Part shown: in pieces, positions 36,435 to 44,525 of the stretch | Layout of the letters: each line of letters begins with the position of its first letter | Position numbering within the stretch: position 1 is the first letter of the stretch | NCBI GenBank assembly: GCA_900469955.1 | Contig: UBYX01000001.1 | Location: 60,708 to 124,707, forward strand | Direction of reading: 5' to 3' | Length of the DNA stretch: 64,000 nucleotides | Origin: Hyphomicrobiales bacterium | Lineage (GTDB): Bacteria; Pseudomonadota; Alphaproteobacteria; Rhizobiales; Rhizobiaceae | The notes under the pieces: model-generated | The model's input: the letters and a program-made list of their open reading frames with translations, nothing else | What the model was told of the DNA's origin: nothing | Database searches by the model: none | Program-made: the position numbers and the translations under genes

Positions 36435-38618
36435 CTATTGCTTGGACGCGACCGGCTTCACCAGCGGCGTGATGCGGCGAACCGTGACCCGCCGGTTCTC
36501 CTGGTTCGGACCGTCCGTACGCACCTTCAGATACTGCTCTCCGTACCCCTGGGTCGTCAGGTTTTCCGGCGGGATAGCGAAGGCATCGGTCAGGACGCGG
36601 GCGACGCTTTCGGCGCGTTCGTCGGAGAGGATGAGGTTGTCCTGATCGGCACCGACCGCATCCGTATGGCCTTCGATCAGGAAGGTCTCGGCCGGATCCT
36701 TCTCGAGCACCTTGTTGATGGCGTCGGCGACCTTGCGCAGAGAGCTTGCCTGGTTCATCGGGATTTCGGCGCTGCCCGTGGCGAAGGTGATCGTATCCAA
36801 GTCGATGCGCGGCACCTTGTCACGAATGCGGGCGGAGTAGCGCACCTCGTCCAGCGTGTAGACGCGCTCGACACGTTCGACCGGCGGCTGTTCCAGGAAC
36901 TCATAGTAGTCCCGGTCCGGTTCGCTCGAGGTGTCGATGATGTAGTCCTCGATCGGTACCGTCAACCGCATCGGCGGCAGATCCTCGCCCGGGTCACGCC
37001 AGACGTAATCGGGGCCGCGGCGGGCCTCCACCAGTTCCGGCGCGTAGTACAGAACGTATTCGTCGCCGCCCCTTACGACACGGCTCCGCCGGACGATTTC
37101 GCCGTAACGGTTGCGGATCGTCACGATGCGCGTACCGTCATCGCGTACGATGACCTCGCGTACCTGACCGTCACGAAGCCGTTCATATTCCGGCTGGCGC
37201 CCGTCGCGGTCGTAGAACCGACGGCTGTCGTCATGGCGCACAAAGTTCTGATCGTCGATCGAGATGATCACGCGTGCGCCATCGCGATCCCGCTCGCGAT
37301 CTCTGCTGCCCGAGATCTCCTCGCCGAACCGCCATCCCTGCGGCCGCTCGAACTGCGGGCGCCGGTCGAGCCGCTCGCCACGTTCTTCGATCATCGTGCG
37401 CACCTGCTGTTCCTGCTCACGGTTGAGCGTGGCGCCGGCCTGTGCCTCGGCGTCTGATTTGGGCGGAGCAAGCTGCTGCTGTTCGGCCTCCTGTGCCGGC
37501 TGGCGGCGCGGACGTTCGCCATCGCGTCTCGGACGTGCCGGCTGCTCCTTGGCGCTGTCGAGCACCGCAGCACCATTCTCGACCGGCAGCACCACCTGCT
37601 CGCCTTCGCGGGCCGAGGCCGGATCGCGGGCGATCTGACGGGCGCGATCGACCTGTTCGGGCGTGCGTGGCTGCTCCGGCTGAGCCTGTTGCTGGGCCGG
37701 CTGCTCCTGGGATGGCGCCGTCTGCTGGCCTTCTGCCGGCTGCTGCCTGCGAAGCTGCGGATCCTGGGCCTGCCGGGTTCCGGTAGCCGGGCTGTCCGTG
37801 GCCGGTTGGGGCGGGCGGATACCCTGAGCCGTACCGTCGTCAGGGGCCGGTGCCTGGCCCTGCGCATTCCCACGCGGCGGACGCTCGGGCTGGGTTTGCG
37901 GGGTCGCGGCGCGATCATTGGCGCGCGGTGGTTTCGGGGTTTCTGCCTGATTCTCCGCCGGAGCCGCGTTTTTGTCCTGGGCGTTGCGGCGCGGACGTTC
38001 ACCGCCTTCCGGCGCTACCGGCGGACGCAGTTGTTCTGCCTCTCGCGCGGCAGGCTGTTTCGTTTCCGGAGCAGCCTGTTGCTGCTGGCGACGTTGTGGC
38101 TGCTGGCTGCCGTCCTGATCCTGGTCGGCCTGCTGCTGACGGCGTTGCGGCGGACGCATCCCCTCGCCCTGATCTTGATCGGCCTGCTGCTGGCGGCGTT
38201 GCGGGCGCTCACTGCCACCCTGATCCTCGTCGGCCTGCTGCTGACGGCGCTGCGGCGGACGCATCCCTTCGCCCTGATCCTGGTCTGCCTGCTGCTGGCG
38301 ACGCTGCGGCTGCTGGCCGCCGCCCTGGTCCTGGTCGGCCTGACGCTGGCGTCTAGGCTGTTCCTCCTGCTGGGCCTGCGGAGCCTGTTTCCGTTCGCCG
38401 CCGCCACCCTGCTTCTGCTGTTCTGCGCCGCCCTCTTCTTCCTGCGCCTTACGCTTCCTCGGGACCAGCGGATCCTCCTGCTGGACCTGGACCAAACCAG
38501 GCATCGGCCCCGTGTCCACCGCCGGGGTGAGCGGCAAGGCCGCGACCGGCTGGATCATCAGCGGCAGCGACACGAACGGCACCGCAACGCTGGCGAACAG
38601 TCTGAATTTCTGTGACAT
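36435..38618 (-). CDS. OmpA-family protein with a Gln/Arg-rich repeat region
   Basis: 727 residues. A signal peptide (about 1-28) leads into a very long disordered region to about residue 400 rich in Gln, Pro, Arg and Glu. It holds five tandem 17-18-residue repeats of QADQDQG...PQRRQQ at about 93-179 (38082-38342). Then comes a conserved middle region and a C-terminal OmpA domain with the peptidoglycan-binding GHTDAVGADQDNLILSDERAE near 660. It probably spans the periplasm and holds the outer layers to the wall. The ATG at 38618 is preferred over one two codons upstream, which is too close to the GAGG. Confidence 0.88.
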   Translation of the reverse strand: MSQKFRLFASVAVPFVSLPLMIQPVAALPLTPAVDTGPMPGLVQVQQEDPLVPRKRKAQEEEGGAEQQKQGGGGERKQAPQAQQEEQPRRQRQADQDQGGGQQPQRRQQQADQDQGEGMRPPQRRQQQADEDQGGSERPQRRQQQADQDQGEGMRPPQRRQQQADQDQDGSQQPQRRQQQQAAPETKQPAAREAEQLRPPVAPEGGERPRRNAQDKNAAPAENQAETPKPPRANDRAATPQTQPERPPRGNAQGQAPAPDDGTAQGIRPPQPATDSPATGTRQAQDPQLRRQQPAEGQQTAPSQEQPAQQQAQPEQPRTPEQVDRARQIARDPASAREGEQVVLPVENGAAVLDSAKEQPARPRRDGERPRRQPAQEAEQQQLAPPKSDAEAQAGATLNREQEQQVRTMIEERGERLDRRPQFERPQGWRFGEEISGSRDRERDRDGARVIISIDDQNFVRHDDSRRFYDRDGRQPEYERLRDGQVREVIVRDDGTRIVTIRNRYGEIVRRSRVVRGGDEYVLYYAPELVEARRGPDYVWRDPGEDLPPMRLTVPIEDYIIDTSSEPDRDYYEFLEQPPVERVERVYTLDEVRYSARIRDKVPRIDLDTITFATGSAEIPMNQASSLRKVADAINKVLEKDPAETFLIEGHTDAVGADQDNLILSDERAESVARVLTDAFAIPPENLTTQGYGEQYLKVRTDGPNQENRRVTVRRITPLVKPVASKQ
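38082..38342 (-). repeat. Tandem repeat in the OmpA-family gene, five units
   Basis: Five successive 51-54-base units encode QADQDQGGGQQPQRRQQ-like blocks. Units two and four are identical in protein (with MRPPQRRQQ) and units one, three and five are shorter by one residue. The alternating pattern suggests that a two-unit block was duplicated. Such arrays commonly change copy number between strains. Confidence 0.8.
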
Positions 38619-38916
38619 AGACATTTCCTCTTCTCGGGTGTCATCCCTTTCATACGTGTCCTTTATTGCCGGCTCGGGCGGACTTACGCGACTGAATGTT
38701 CTCCATTCGAAATGGTTCCCCGAAGGTGTCGCGGCCTACCTGAACGGCGTGTGAATATGTCGTTCATCCCCCGAGACAGCTTGTGGCAGGCACGCAATAT
38801 GCCGTTGCAATTTCCCGCGAGCCGGTATCTAAAAAGCCGAGACAGGGCCTGCAACCCTGCTTCCTGACGGCGAGAAAAATGAACACGCCGTCGGGCCGCC
38901 AACAGAGAGGATCACA

Positions 38917-39699
38917 ATGAATATCTCCACCCGGTTCTTCGCCGCCGCCTCGATCGCCGCGCTGTCGCTTTTCGCCGGCTCGGCCATGGCTCAGGAAAAG
39001 CTCGTGATCGGCACGGAAGGCGCCTATCCGCCCTTCAACAACCTCGAAGCCAACGGCCAGCTCACCGGCTTCGACGTCGATATCGCCAAGGCTCTCTGCG
39101 AGGAGATGAAGGTCACCTGCACTTTCGTCACCAATGATTGGGAGGGCATCATTCCGGCGCTGCAGTCGAAGAAATTCGACGCGATCATCGCCTCCATGTC
39201 GATCACGCCGGAGCGCAAGGAACAGGTCACCTTCTCCAAGAAGTATTACAACACGCCCCCCGCAATCGCCGTGCCGAAGGATTCGCCGATCAAGGACGCC
39301 TCGCCTGCGTCGCTGAAGGGCAAGACGCTCGGCGCCCAGGGCTCGACGACCCATTCCAACTATACCGAAAAGCATATGCCCGATTCGGAACTGAAGCTTT
39401 ATCCGACTGCCGACGAATACAAGCTCGACATCTCCAACGGCCGCATCGACGGCGTGGTGGACGACATCGTCGTGCTGTCGGAATGGTTGAAGTCCGACGC
39501 CGGCAAGTGCTGCAAGATTCTCGCGCCTCTTCCGGTCGACGTGGAAATCAACGGCGAAGGCGCCGGCATTGCCGTGCGCAAAGGCGAGCAGGCGCTGGCC
39601 GACAAGTTCACCGCCGCCATTGCTGCGATCCGCGCCAATGGCAAATACAAGCAGATCCAGGACAAGTATTTCGATTTCGACGTCTACGGCGGCAACTAA
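38917..39699 (+). CDS. Polar amino acid ABC importer, substrate-binding protein
   Basis: 260 residues with a clear signal peptide (cleavage after SAMA, residue 25). The mature protein shows the family-3 binding protein pattern: GTEGAYPPFNNLEANGQLTGFDVDIAKAL (32-60), where Tyr/Phe and the Asp bind the amino acid, and later the GSTTHSN and DISNGRIDGVVDD segments. The basic amino acid or opine subgroup is likely. The start follows AGAGAGGATCACA. A strong terminator separates it from the permeases. Confidence 0.93.
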   Translation: MNISTRFFAAASIAALSLFAGSAMAQEKLVIGTEGAYPPFNNLEANGQLTGFDVDIAKALCEEMKVTCTFVTNDWEGIIPALQSKKFDAIIASMSITPERKEQVTFSKKYYNTPPAIAVPKDSPIKDASPASLKGKTLGAQGSTTHSNYTEKHMPDSELKLYPTADEYKLDISNGRIDGVVDDIVVLSEWLKSDAGKCCKILAPLPVDVEINGEGAGIAVRKGEQALADKFTAAIAAIRANGKYKQIQDKYFDFDVYGGN

Positions 39700-39722
39700 T
39701 CGCCTGATCGTCCGTCAGAACC

Positions 39723-39757
39723 CGGCGGAAGGCTTGCCCTTCCGCCGTTTTTCTTTT
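39723..39757 (+). terminator. Terminator between the binding protein and the permeases
   Basis: CGGCGGAAGG (39723-39732) and CCTTCCGCCG (39738-39747) form a perfect 10-base stem followed by TTTTTCTTTTT. It lies 24 bases past the binding protein stop and 73 before the first permease start. Partial readthrough would give the usual excess of binding protein over permease. Confidence 0.92.
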
Positions 39758-39829
39758 TAATGAGGCGGGAGCATCCAACGTGCTCAAACGACAAGCGGCA
39801 CGACAGAAGCCGCAGGGGAAATCGACCTT

Positions 39830-40612
39830 ATGAGCGGATTTTTTTCCGCCCTCTTCAGCGCGCTTGATCCGCTTTGCGGTCCTGTCGGCCTTTTTTCGCT
39901 TTTCGGCTCCGGCACCCTGGTTGCCTGCGGAGAGGCTGGCTGGGGCGACGAGATTGCCTTCGGCGTCGGAATCACTATCTCGCTGGCGCTTGCGACACTG
40001 CCTGTCGGGCTTTTCCTCGGCTTCCTGATCGCGCTTGCCGCGCAATCGGAGGAAAAGCTGCTGCGGCTCGCAACCGGCATCTACACCACGATCTTCCGCG
40101 GTTTGCCCGAGCTTCTGACGCTCTTCATCGTCTATTACGGGCTGCAGATCCTGATCCAGTCCGTGCTTGCTTCCCTCGGTTACGAAGGACGCGTGGAAAT
40201 CAACGCCTTCCTTGCCGGCATGGTAGCGCTCGCCGTGGTGTTCTCCTCCTATTCCTCCGAAGTGCTGCTCTCGGCCTTTCGGGCAATCCCGCGCGGGCAG
40301 TACGAAGCCGGCGATGCGCTCGGCCTGCATCGCGGGCGCACCATGCGGCTGATCGTCCTGCCGCAGCTCATCCGGATCGCGCTGCCGGGCCTTACTAATC
40401 TCTGGCTGATCCTCTTGAAGGATACCTCTTACGTCTCGGTCATCGGCCTTGCCGATATCCTGCGCCAGACCGGTATCGCCGCCAGGGTCAGCAAGGAGGC
40501 CTTCTTCTTCTACTTCATCGCCTCCCTTCTTTACCTGATCATCGCGATGATCTCGTCCTTCGGCCTCGGGTTTGTCGAGCGCTGGGCAAAACGCGCGGAG
40601 ACGGCCCGATGA
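39830..40612 (+). CDS. Polar amino acid ABC importer, permease 1 (HisQ type)
   Basis: 260 residues. The hydrophobic segments and the EAA coupling loop EAGDALGLHRGRTMRLIVLPQ (about 162-182) mark a HisQ/OccQ-type permease. ATG at 39830 has AGGGGAA upstream. It overlaps the second permease by four bases. With the upstream binding protein it forms the importer, but no ATP-binding gene follows. Confidence 0.92.
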   Translation: MSGFFSALFSALDPLCGPVGLFSLFGSGTLVACGEAGWGDEIAFGVGITISLALATLPVGLFLGFLIALAAQSEEKLLRLATGIYTTIFRGLPELLTLFIVYYGLQILIQSVLASLGYEGRVEINAFLAGMVALAVVFSSYSSEVLLSAFRAIPRGQYEAGDALGLHRGRTMRLIVLPQLIRIALPGLTNLWLILLKDTSYVSVIGLADILRQTGIAARVSKEAFFFYFIASLLYLIIAMISSFGLGFVERWAKRAETAR

Positions 40613-41439
40613 CCTATGTGAGGGAACTCATCGCGCCGCAGCCGGCTCCCCTTGCGCCCGCACGCCCCCTCACTGGCGCGCGGATCGCCGGTATCGCGAT
40701 CCTGATCCTCTGGGCGCTGCTCGCCGCCGGGCTCATTGCCATGGTCATCGGCGGCTGGGATCAGGACAAATTCCTGCGCTACGGCCCCCGTTACCTCAAC
40801 GGCCTTTGGACGACGCTCTCTCTCGTCAGTCTCGCCGTGGTGTTCGGTGCGCTGCTGTCGCTGCCGATCGCGTTTGCGCGCATGTCGCAAAACCGGGCAT
40901 TGAACGGCATCGCCTATGCTTATGTCTATGTATTCCGCAGCACGCCGCTGCTCGCTCAGCTCTTCCTGATCTATTACGGCCTCGGCAGCTTCAAGCCGCA
41001 ACTGGAAAGCGTCGGCCTCTGGTGGTTCTTCAGAGAGGCTTGGTATTGCGGCCTCCTGTCCTTCGTCCTCAACACTGCCGCCTACCAGGCGGAAATCCTG
41101 CGGGGCGCAATCGAAAGCGTTCCCCGCGGACAGCACGAAGGCGCAGCGGCGCTCGGCCTTTCCAAGCGCATCGCGTTTGGAAAGATCATCCTGCCGCAGG
41201 CGCTGATCGTCGCCCTTCGGCCCTATGGCAACGAGCTCGTGCTGATGATCAAGGGCTCGGCCGTCGTCGCCATCGTGACGGTCTACGATCTGATGGGAGA
41301 AACCCGCTACGCCTTTTCCCGCACATTCGACTACCAGGCCTATCTCTGGGCGGCGATCTTCTACCTCGCCATCGTCGAAACGCTGCGGCACGTGTGGGCC
41401 TTCCTGGAACCCCGCCTGACCCGGCACCTGAAGCGATAG
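40609..41439 (+). CDS. Polar amino acid ABC importer, permease 2 (HisM type)
   Basis: 276 residues. An N-terminal cytoplasmic stretch precedes the first helix (about 24-46). The permease signature runs through VYVFRSTPLLAQLFLIYYGLG, and the coupling loop is HEGAAALGLSKRIAFGKIILPQA (about 181-203). It is the last gene of the operon; downstream is usg, not an ATPase, so the ATP-binding subunit must be elsewhere or shared. Confidence 0.92.
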   Translation: MTYVRELIAPQPAPLAPARPLTGARIAGIAILILWALLAAGLIAMVIGGWDQDKFLRYGPRYLNGLWTTLSLVSLAVVFGALLSLPIAFARMSQNRALNGIAYAYVYVFRSTPLLAQLFLIYYGLGSFKPQLESVGLWWFFREAWYCGLLSFVLNTAAYQAEILRGAIESVPRGQHEGAAALGLSKRIAFGKIILPQALIVALRPYGNELVLMIKGSAVVAIVTVYDLMGETRYAFSRTFDYQAYLWAAIFYLAIVETLRHVWAFLEPRLTRHLKR

Positions 41440-41592
41440 CAGCACTCACCGAAACTTGCTGCTAACAGACTGAATAAATTGATGAAAGCATCCTCTAAAG
41501 GCCAATTGTAAAGCTTCGGTTAACCGTGGCATGCTCCCATGTTGGGGTGACGTCAACGCGTCGTCCTTAAAAACAACAAGTGGGAACTATCG

Positions 41593-41856
41593 ATGTCCGA
41601 AATGGAAATGATGCTGAAAGGGTATGGACTGACAACGGCGCAGATCTTCTACCGCCTGCCCGATCATCCGGCCCTCTTGCAGAGCTACATCTGGCAGAAC
41701 TACGACCTTGCTCCCGAGTTTCCGGAAATGAAGGGTTTCCTGAAATTCTGGCAGGAAAAACTCGACGGACCGCTGCATTCCGTCCGATATGTTCATCGGA
41801 AGCTGATATCGGCAAGCGAGTGGCGCGCGGTCAAGGGAGAGATCATCCTGCACTGA
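41593..41856 (+). CDS. usg: Usg-family protein
   Basis: 87 residues matching the small Usg family, first seen beside tryptophan genes, throughout its length (MLKGYGLTTAQIFYRLPDHPALLQ, WQDYDLAPEFP-like block and the HSVRYVH segment). Its biochemical role is unknown. The start at 41593 has weak GGGAAC upstream. No trp genes are adjacent. A GGTTAACC palindrome lies about 70 bases upstream. Confidence 0.85.
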   Translation: MSEMEMMLKGYGLTTAQIFYRLPDHPALLQSYIWQNYDLAPEFPEMKGFLKFWQEKLDGPLHSVRYVHRKLISASEWRAVKGEIILH

Positions 41857-41864
41857 CGACGCCG

Positions 41865-42587
41865 TCAGACATGCACCTCGCCGTGGGCGAATTCGCCGTC
41901 ATGGGGCTCCCGATGGATGGCAGCATAGAGGATTGCGGCATAGAACAAGGCTACCACCGCGATCACGCTCCATCCCGGCGCCGGACCGAGGGCCGCATTG
42001 TTCACGGCTTCGCTCACCGAGAAGACGACATCCGTCTTGGGCTCGTTGGGAAGCAGTTTCGGCGTTGAAATCTTCAGCAGCCAGGCGAACAGCAGGATGA
42101 CATACATCCAGACGTAGTTGCGCCGGATGCGTCTGAACAGCGCCTCGCGATAACTGATGAGGAAGCAGGGATTGCGCAGACTTTTGGCGATGCCGGCAGC
42201 CCAGTCGGGCTTCAGATCGGCTTGCGGGTCCAGCGCCTGGGCGAAATAATGCCGCTCCAGCTTGCGCACTCTGGCACGATAGACATCGAAGAAGCGATAG
42301 CGCCGCGCCTCGATCAACAGCATCAGCGAGATCAGCAGCATGGCAAAGAGCACGACGCCGTGGTGCGACGAGGACGTCGAAAGCGACACCGACAGAAGAC
42401 CGGCGACCATGGTGATCGCCCAGTTGGACGTGCGGTCGATGCGGTCGCGCCAGCTCGCCATCCGGCCCATCTCGCCGCGATAATAATGGATGATCATGTT
42501 GGCCTTCTCGGTGGAGGTGATCGGCAGCGACGGTGCCCGCCGCTCGATATTCTGCTCCAGCACGTTCGGTCCCTGATCGCCGGCCAT
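41865..42587 (-). CDS. DUF2270 membrane protein
   Basis: 240 residues of an integral membrane protein family without assigned function. The N-terminal amphipathic part has STEKANMIIHYYRGEMGRMASWRDRIDRTSNWA, then helices at about 65-100 and, after a cytoplasmic stretch RKLERHYFAQAL, further helices near 165-185 and 215-235. The start at 42587 has AGGAG nine bases upstream; an ATG six codons earlier is the alternative. Convergent with usg. Confidence 0.83.
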   Translation of the reverse strand: MAGDQGPNVLEQNIERRAPSLPITSTEKANMIIHYYRGEMGRMASWRDRIDRTSNWAITMVAGLLSVSLSTSSSHHGVVLFAMLLISLMLLIEARRYRFFDVYRARVRKLERHYFAQALDPQADLKPDWAAGIAKSLRNPCFLISYREALFRRIRRNYVWMYVILLFAWLLKISTPKLLPNEPKTDVVFSVSEAVNNAALGPAPGWSVIAVVALFYAAILYAAIHREPHDGEFAHGEVHV

Positions 42588-42718
42588 GACCCTTTCTCCT
42601 GGCATTTTCTGTTCCTAGGCTCAACGGGCAAGCGCCCGACGCGTTCCCTGGTGATGGCCCGGTGATGGACAAACGGGCGCCGTCGGCTTAAAGCCGCCTC
42701 GAAACGAAGGACAAAGTG

Positions 42719-43528
42719 ATGAAGAAGATCGACGAGGAAGCGTTGGCGGAAGCCTACAATCGCGCGCTGGCGCTGGAGAAGGCCGGCGAGATCGATGCGG
42801 CCGTCAAGGCATACGAGGAAGTGCTGGCGCTCGATCCCGAAGATCACGGCGGCGCCGCCGTCCGGATCGCCGCCATGGGCCGCGGCGAAACGCCGCCCAA
42901 GGCGCCGGATGCCTATGTCGAAACCCTCTTCGACCAGCATGCCGAAAGTTTCGAGGACATCCTCGTCGAGCAGCTCGGCTATGCCGTGCCTGTGCTGGTG
43001 CGTCAGCGGTTCCAGGAACTGAAGCTCGGCCCCTTCCAGCGAATGCTCGATCTCGGCTGCGGCACGGGGCTTACGGGCGGCACCCTGCGCGACATGGCGG
43101 ACGATATCACCGGTATCGACATCTCCGAGAACATGGTTGAAATCGCACACGAAAAAGATCTCTACGAAACGCTTTACGTAGCGGAAGTCGAAGACTTTCT
43201 CGAAGACAATGACGACGAGCCGTTCGATCTGGTCACGGCCACGGACGTGCTTCCCTATCTCGGTGCGCTCGAGCCGCTGTTTTTCGGTGTTGCGGAAAAC
43301 ATGGTGTCCGGCGGCATTTTCGCCTTCTCGTCCGAAAGCCTGTCCGACGCCGATGGCCGTACCTATGCAGTCGGCCCGCACCAGCGTTTTCTCCATACCG
43401 AAGCATATGTCCGTTCGCGGCTCGCCGACACCGGTTTCGAGGTCGTGGAAATGTCCGAAATCAATGTTCGCATGCAGGATGGACATCCCTCGCCCGGCCA
43501 TCTGGTCATCGCGCGGCTGAAAGGCTAG
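42719..43528 (+). CDS. SAM-dependent methyltransferase with a TPR-like N-terminus
   Basis: 269 residues. The first 50 residues form a TPR-like helical pair (AYNRALALEKAGEIDAAVKAYEEVLALDP). A class I methyltransferase follows, with motif I MLDLGCGTGLTGG near 119-131 and DITGIDISENMVEIA for the next strand. The substrate is unknown. I chose the ATG at 42719 over a GTG directly before it. It is followed 25 bases later by a DinB-family gene on the same strand. Confidence 0.87.
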   Translation: MKKIDEEALAEAYNRALALEKAGEIDAAVKAYEEVLALDPEDHGGAAVRIAAMGRGETPPKAPDAYVETLFDQHAESFEDILVEQLGYAVPVLVRQRFQELKLGPFQRMLDLGCGTGLTGGTLRDMADDITGIDISENMVEIAHEKDLYETLYVAEVEDFLEDNDDEPFDLVTATDVLPYLGALEPLFFGVAENMVSGGIFAFSSESLSDADGRTYAVGPHQRFLHTEAYVRSRLADTGFEVVEMSEINVRMQDGHPSPGHLVIARLKG

Positions 43529-43553
43529 TTTCGCCTCCGCAACGGAGGATTCG

Positions 43554-44108
43554 ATGACCCCACAGCGCTATCTTCTCGCCCAGGCCTATAACAATGCCTG
43601 GGCCAATCATCGGCTTCTGAAGGCATGCGGCAAGCTTTCGCCGGAGGAACTGGCAGCGCCGCGCACCAGCTTCTTTCCGTCGATCATCCATACGCTGAAC
43701 CACATCCTGACCGTCGACTGGCTGTATATCAGCGCGCTCGAGGGCAACTGCATCGGCGCGGCGGCATTCGAGCCGGAAAATCCCTTCCGGATCTTTGCCG
43801 ATCTCAACCGCGAACAGCATGCCGCCGACCGGCGCCTCATCGACCACTGTCGCCAGATGGTTTCCGAAACCGTCATGCAGGAGGTCCGCATTCCCCGTGC
43901 GGACCATGTGCAGGTGGAGACCGCCGATCGGGTGCTGCTGCACCTCTTCCAGCACCAGATCCATCATCGCGGCCAGGTTCACGCGATGCTGTCGGGAACC
44001 TCCGTCGCACCCCCGCAGCTCGATGAATTTTTCGCAGCCGACGAAGAAAAATTGCGCAAGCAGGATTTCGCCGAACTCAATTTTACCGAAGCCATGATCT
44101 GGAGCTGA
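43554..44108 (+). CDS. DinB-family protein
   Basis: 184 residues of a four-helix metal-binding bundle. The metal His residues are expected in HTLNHILTVDWLY (about 47) and HQIHHRGQVHAM (about 128-139), both present. Related proteins are thiol S-transferases or damage-induced proteins, but this one has no assigned substrate. Start after GGAGGATTCG. A CopD-like gene follows six bases later. Confidence 0.87.
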   Translation: MTPQRYLLAQAYNNAWANHRLLKACGKLSPEELAAPRTSFFPSIIHTLNHILTVDWLYISALEGNCIGAAAFEPENPFRIFADLNREQHAADRRLIDHCRQMVSETVMQEVRIPRADHVQVETADRVLLHLFQHQIHHRGQVHAMLSGTSVAPPQLDEFFAADEEKLRKQDFAELNFTEAMIWS

Positions 44109-44114
44109 CCCCCC

Positions 44115-44525
44115 ATGCTGTATTTCGTCATCAAGGCCCTGCACATCCTCTCCGACTTTCTCTTGATCGGCGGCATGTTGATCAATGCCTTCGTCATCGG
44201 CATGGTGCCGCCCACGATCCGCGTCGGCGTCATTTCGGCACTCCGCAAATACGACCGGACGGTCACGACCGCAGCCCTCGGAGGGGCCTGGATCTTCGGC
44301 CTCTGGCTCATCTTCGGCTATGTCGGCTTTTCCGACGGCTGGCTGCATGCCAAGCTGGTCCTGGTGGTCCTGCTTTCTGCCCTGCACGGCATGCAGCAGG
44401 GCTGGATGCGCCGCATGCAGGCCGATCCGAAGCTCGACCCGCCCGCATTCGTACGCGCCGGCATGCCGATCATCCTCGGTTCCGTGGTTCTCGTCGTCCT
44501 GCTTGCCGTGATCAAGCCGTTCTGA
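44115..44525 (+). CDS. Small CopD/HemJ-like membrane protein
   Basis: 136 residues with four membrane helices. The layout KALHILSDFLLIGGML (helix 1, with His10), KYDRTVTTAALG, GWLHAKLVLVVLLSALHGMQQ and a C-terminal helix resembles the CopD-like/UPF0093 fold. The conserved His and the WLHAKL segment support heme-linked chemistry, but HemJ proper is usually longer, so I do not assign protoporphyrinogen oxidase activity. It ends right beside the convergent antiporter gene. Confidence 0.72.
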   Translation: MLYFVIKALHILSDFLLIGGMLINAFVIGMVPPTIRVGVISALRKYDRTVTTAALGGAWIFGLWLIFGYVGFSDGWLHAKLVLVVLLSALHGMQQGWMRRMQADPKLDPPAFVRAGMPIILGSVVLVVLLAVIKPF

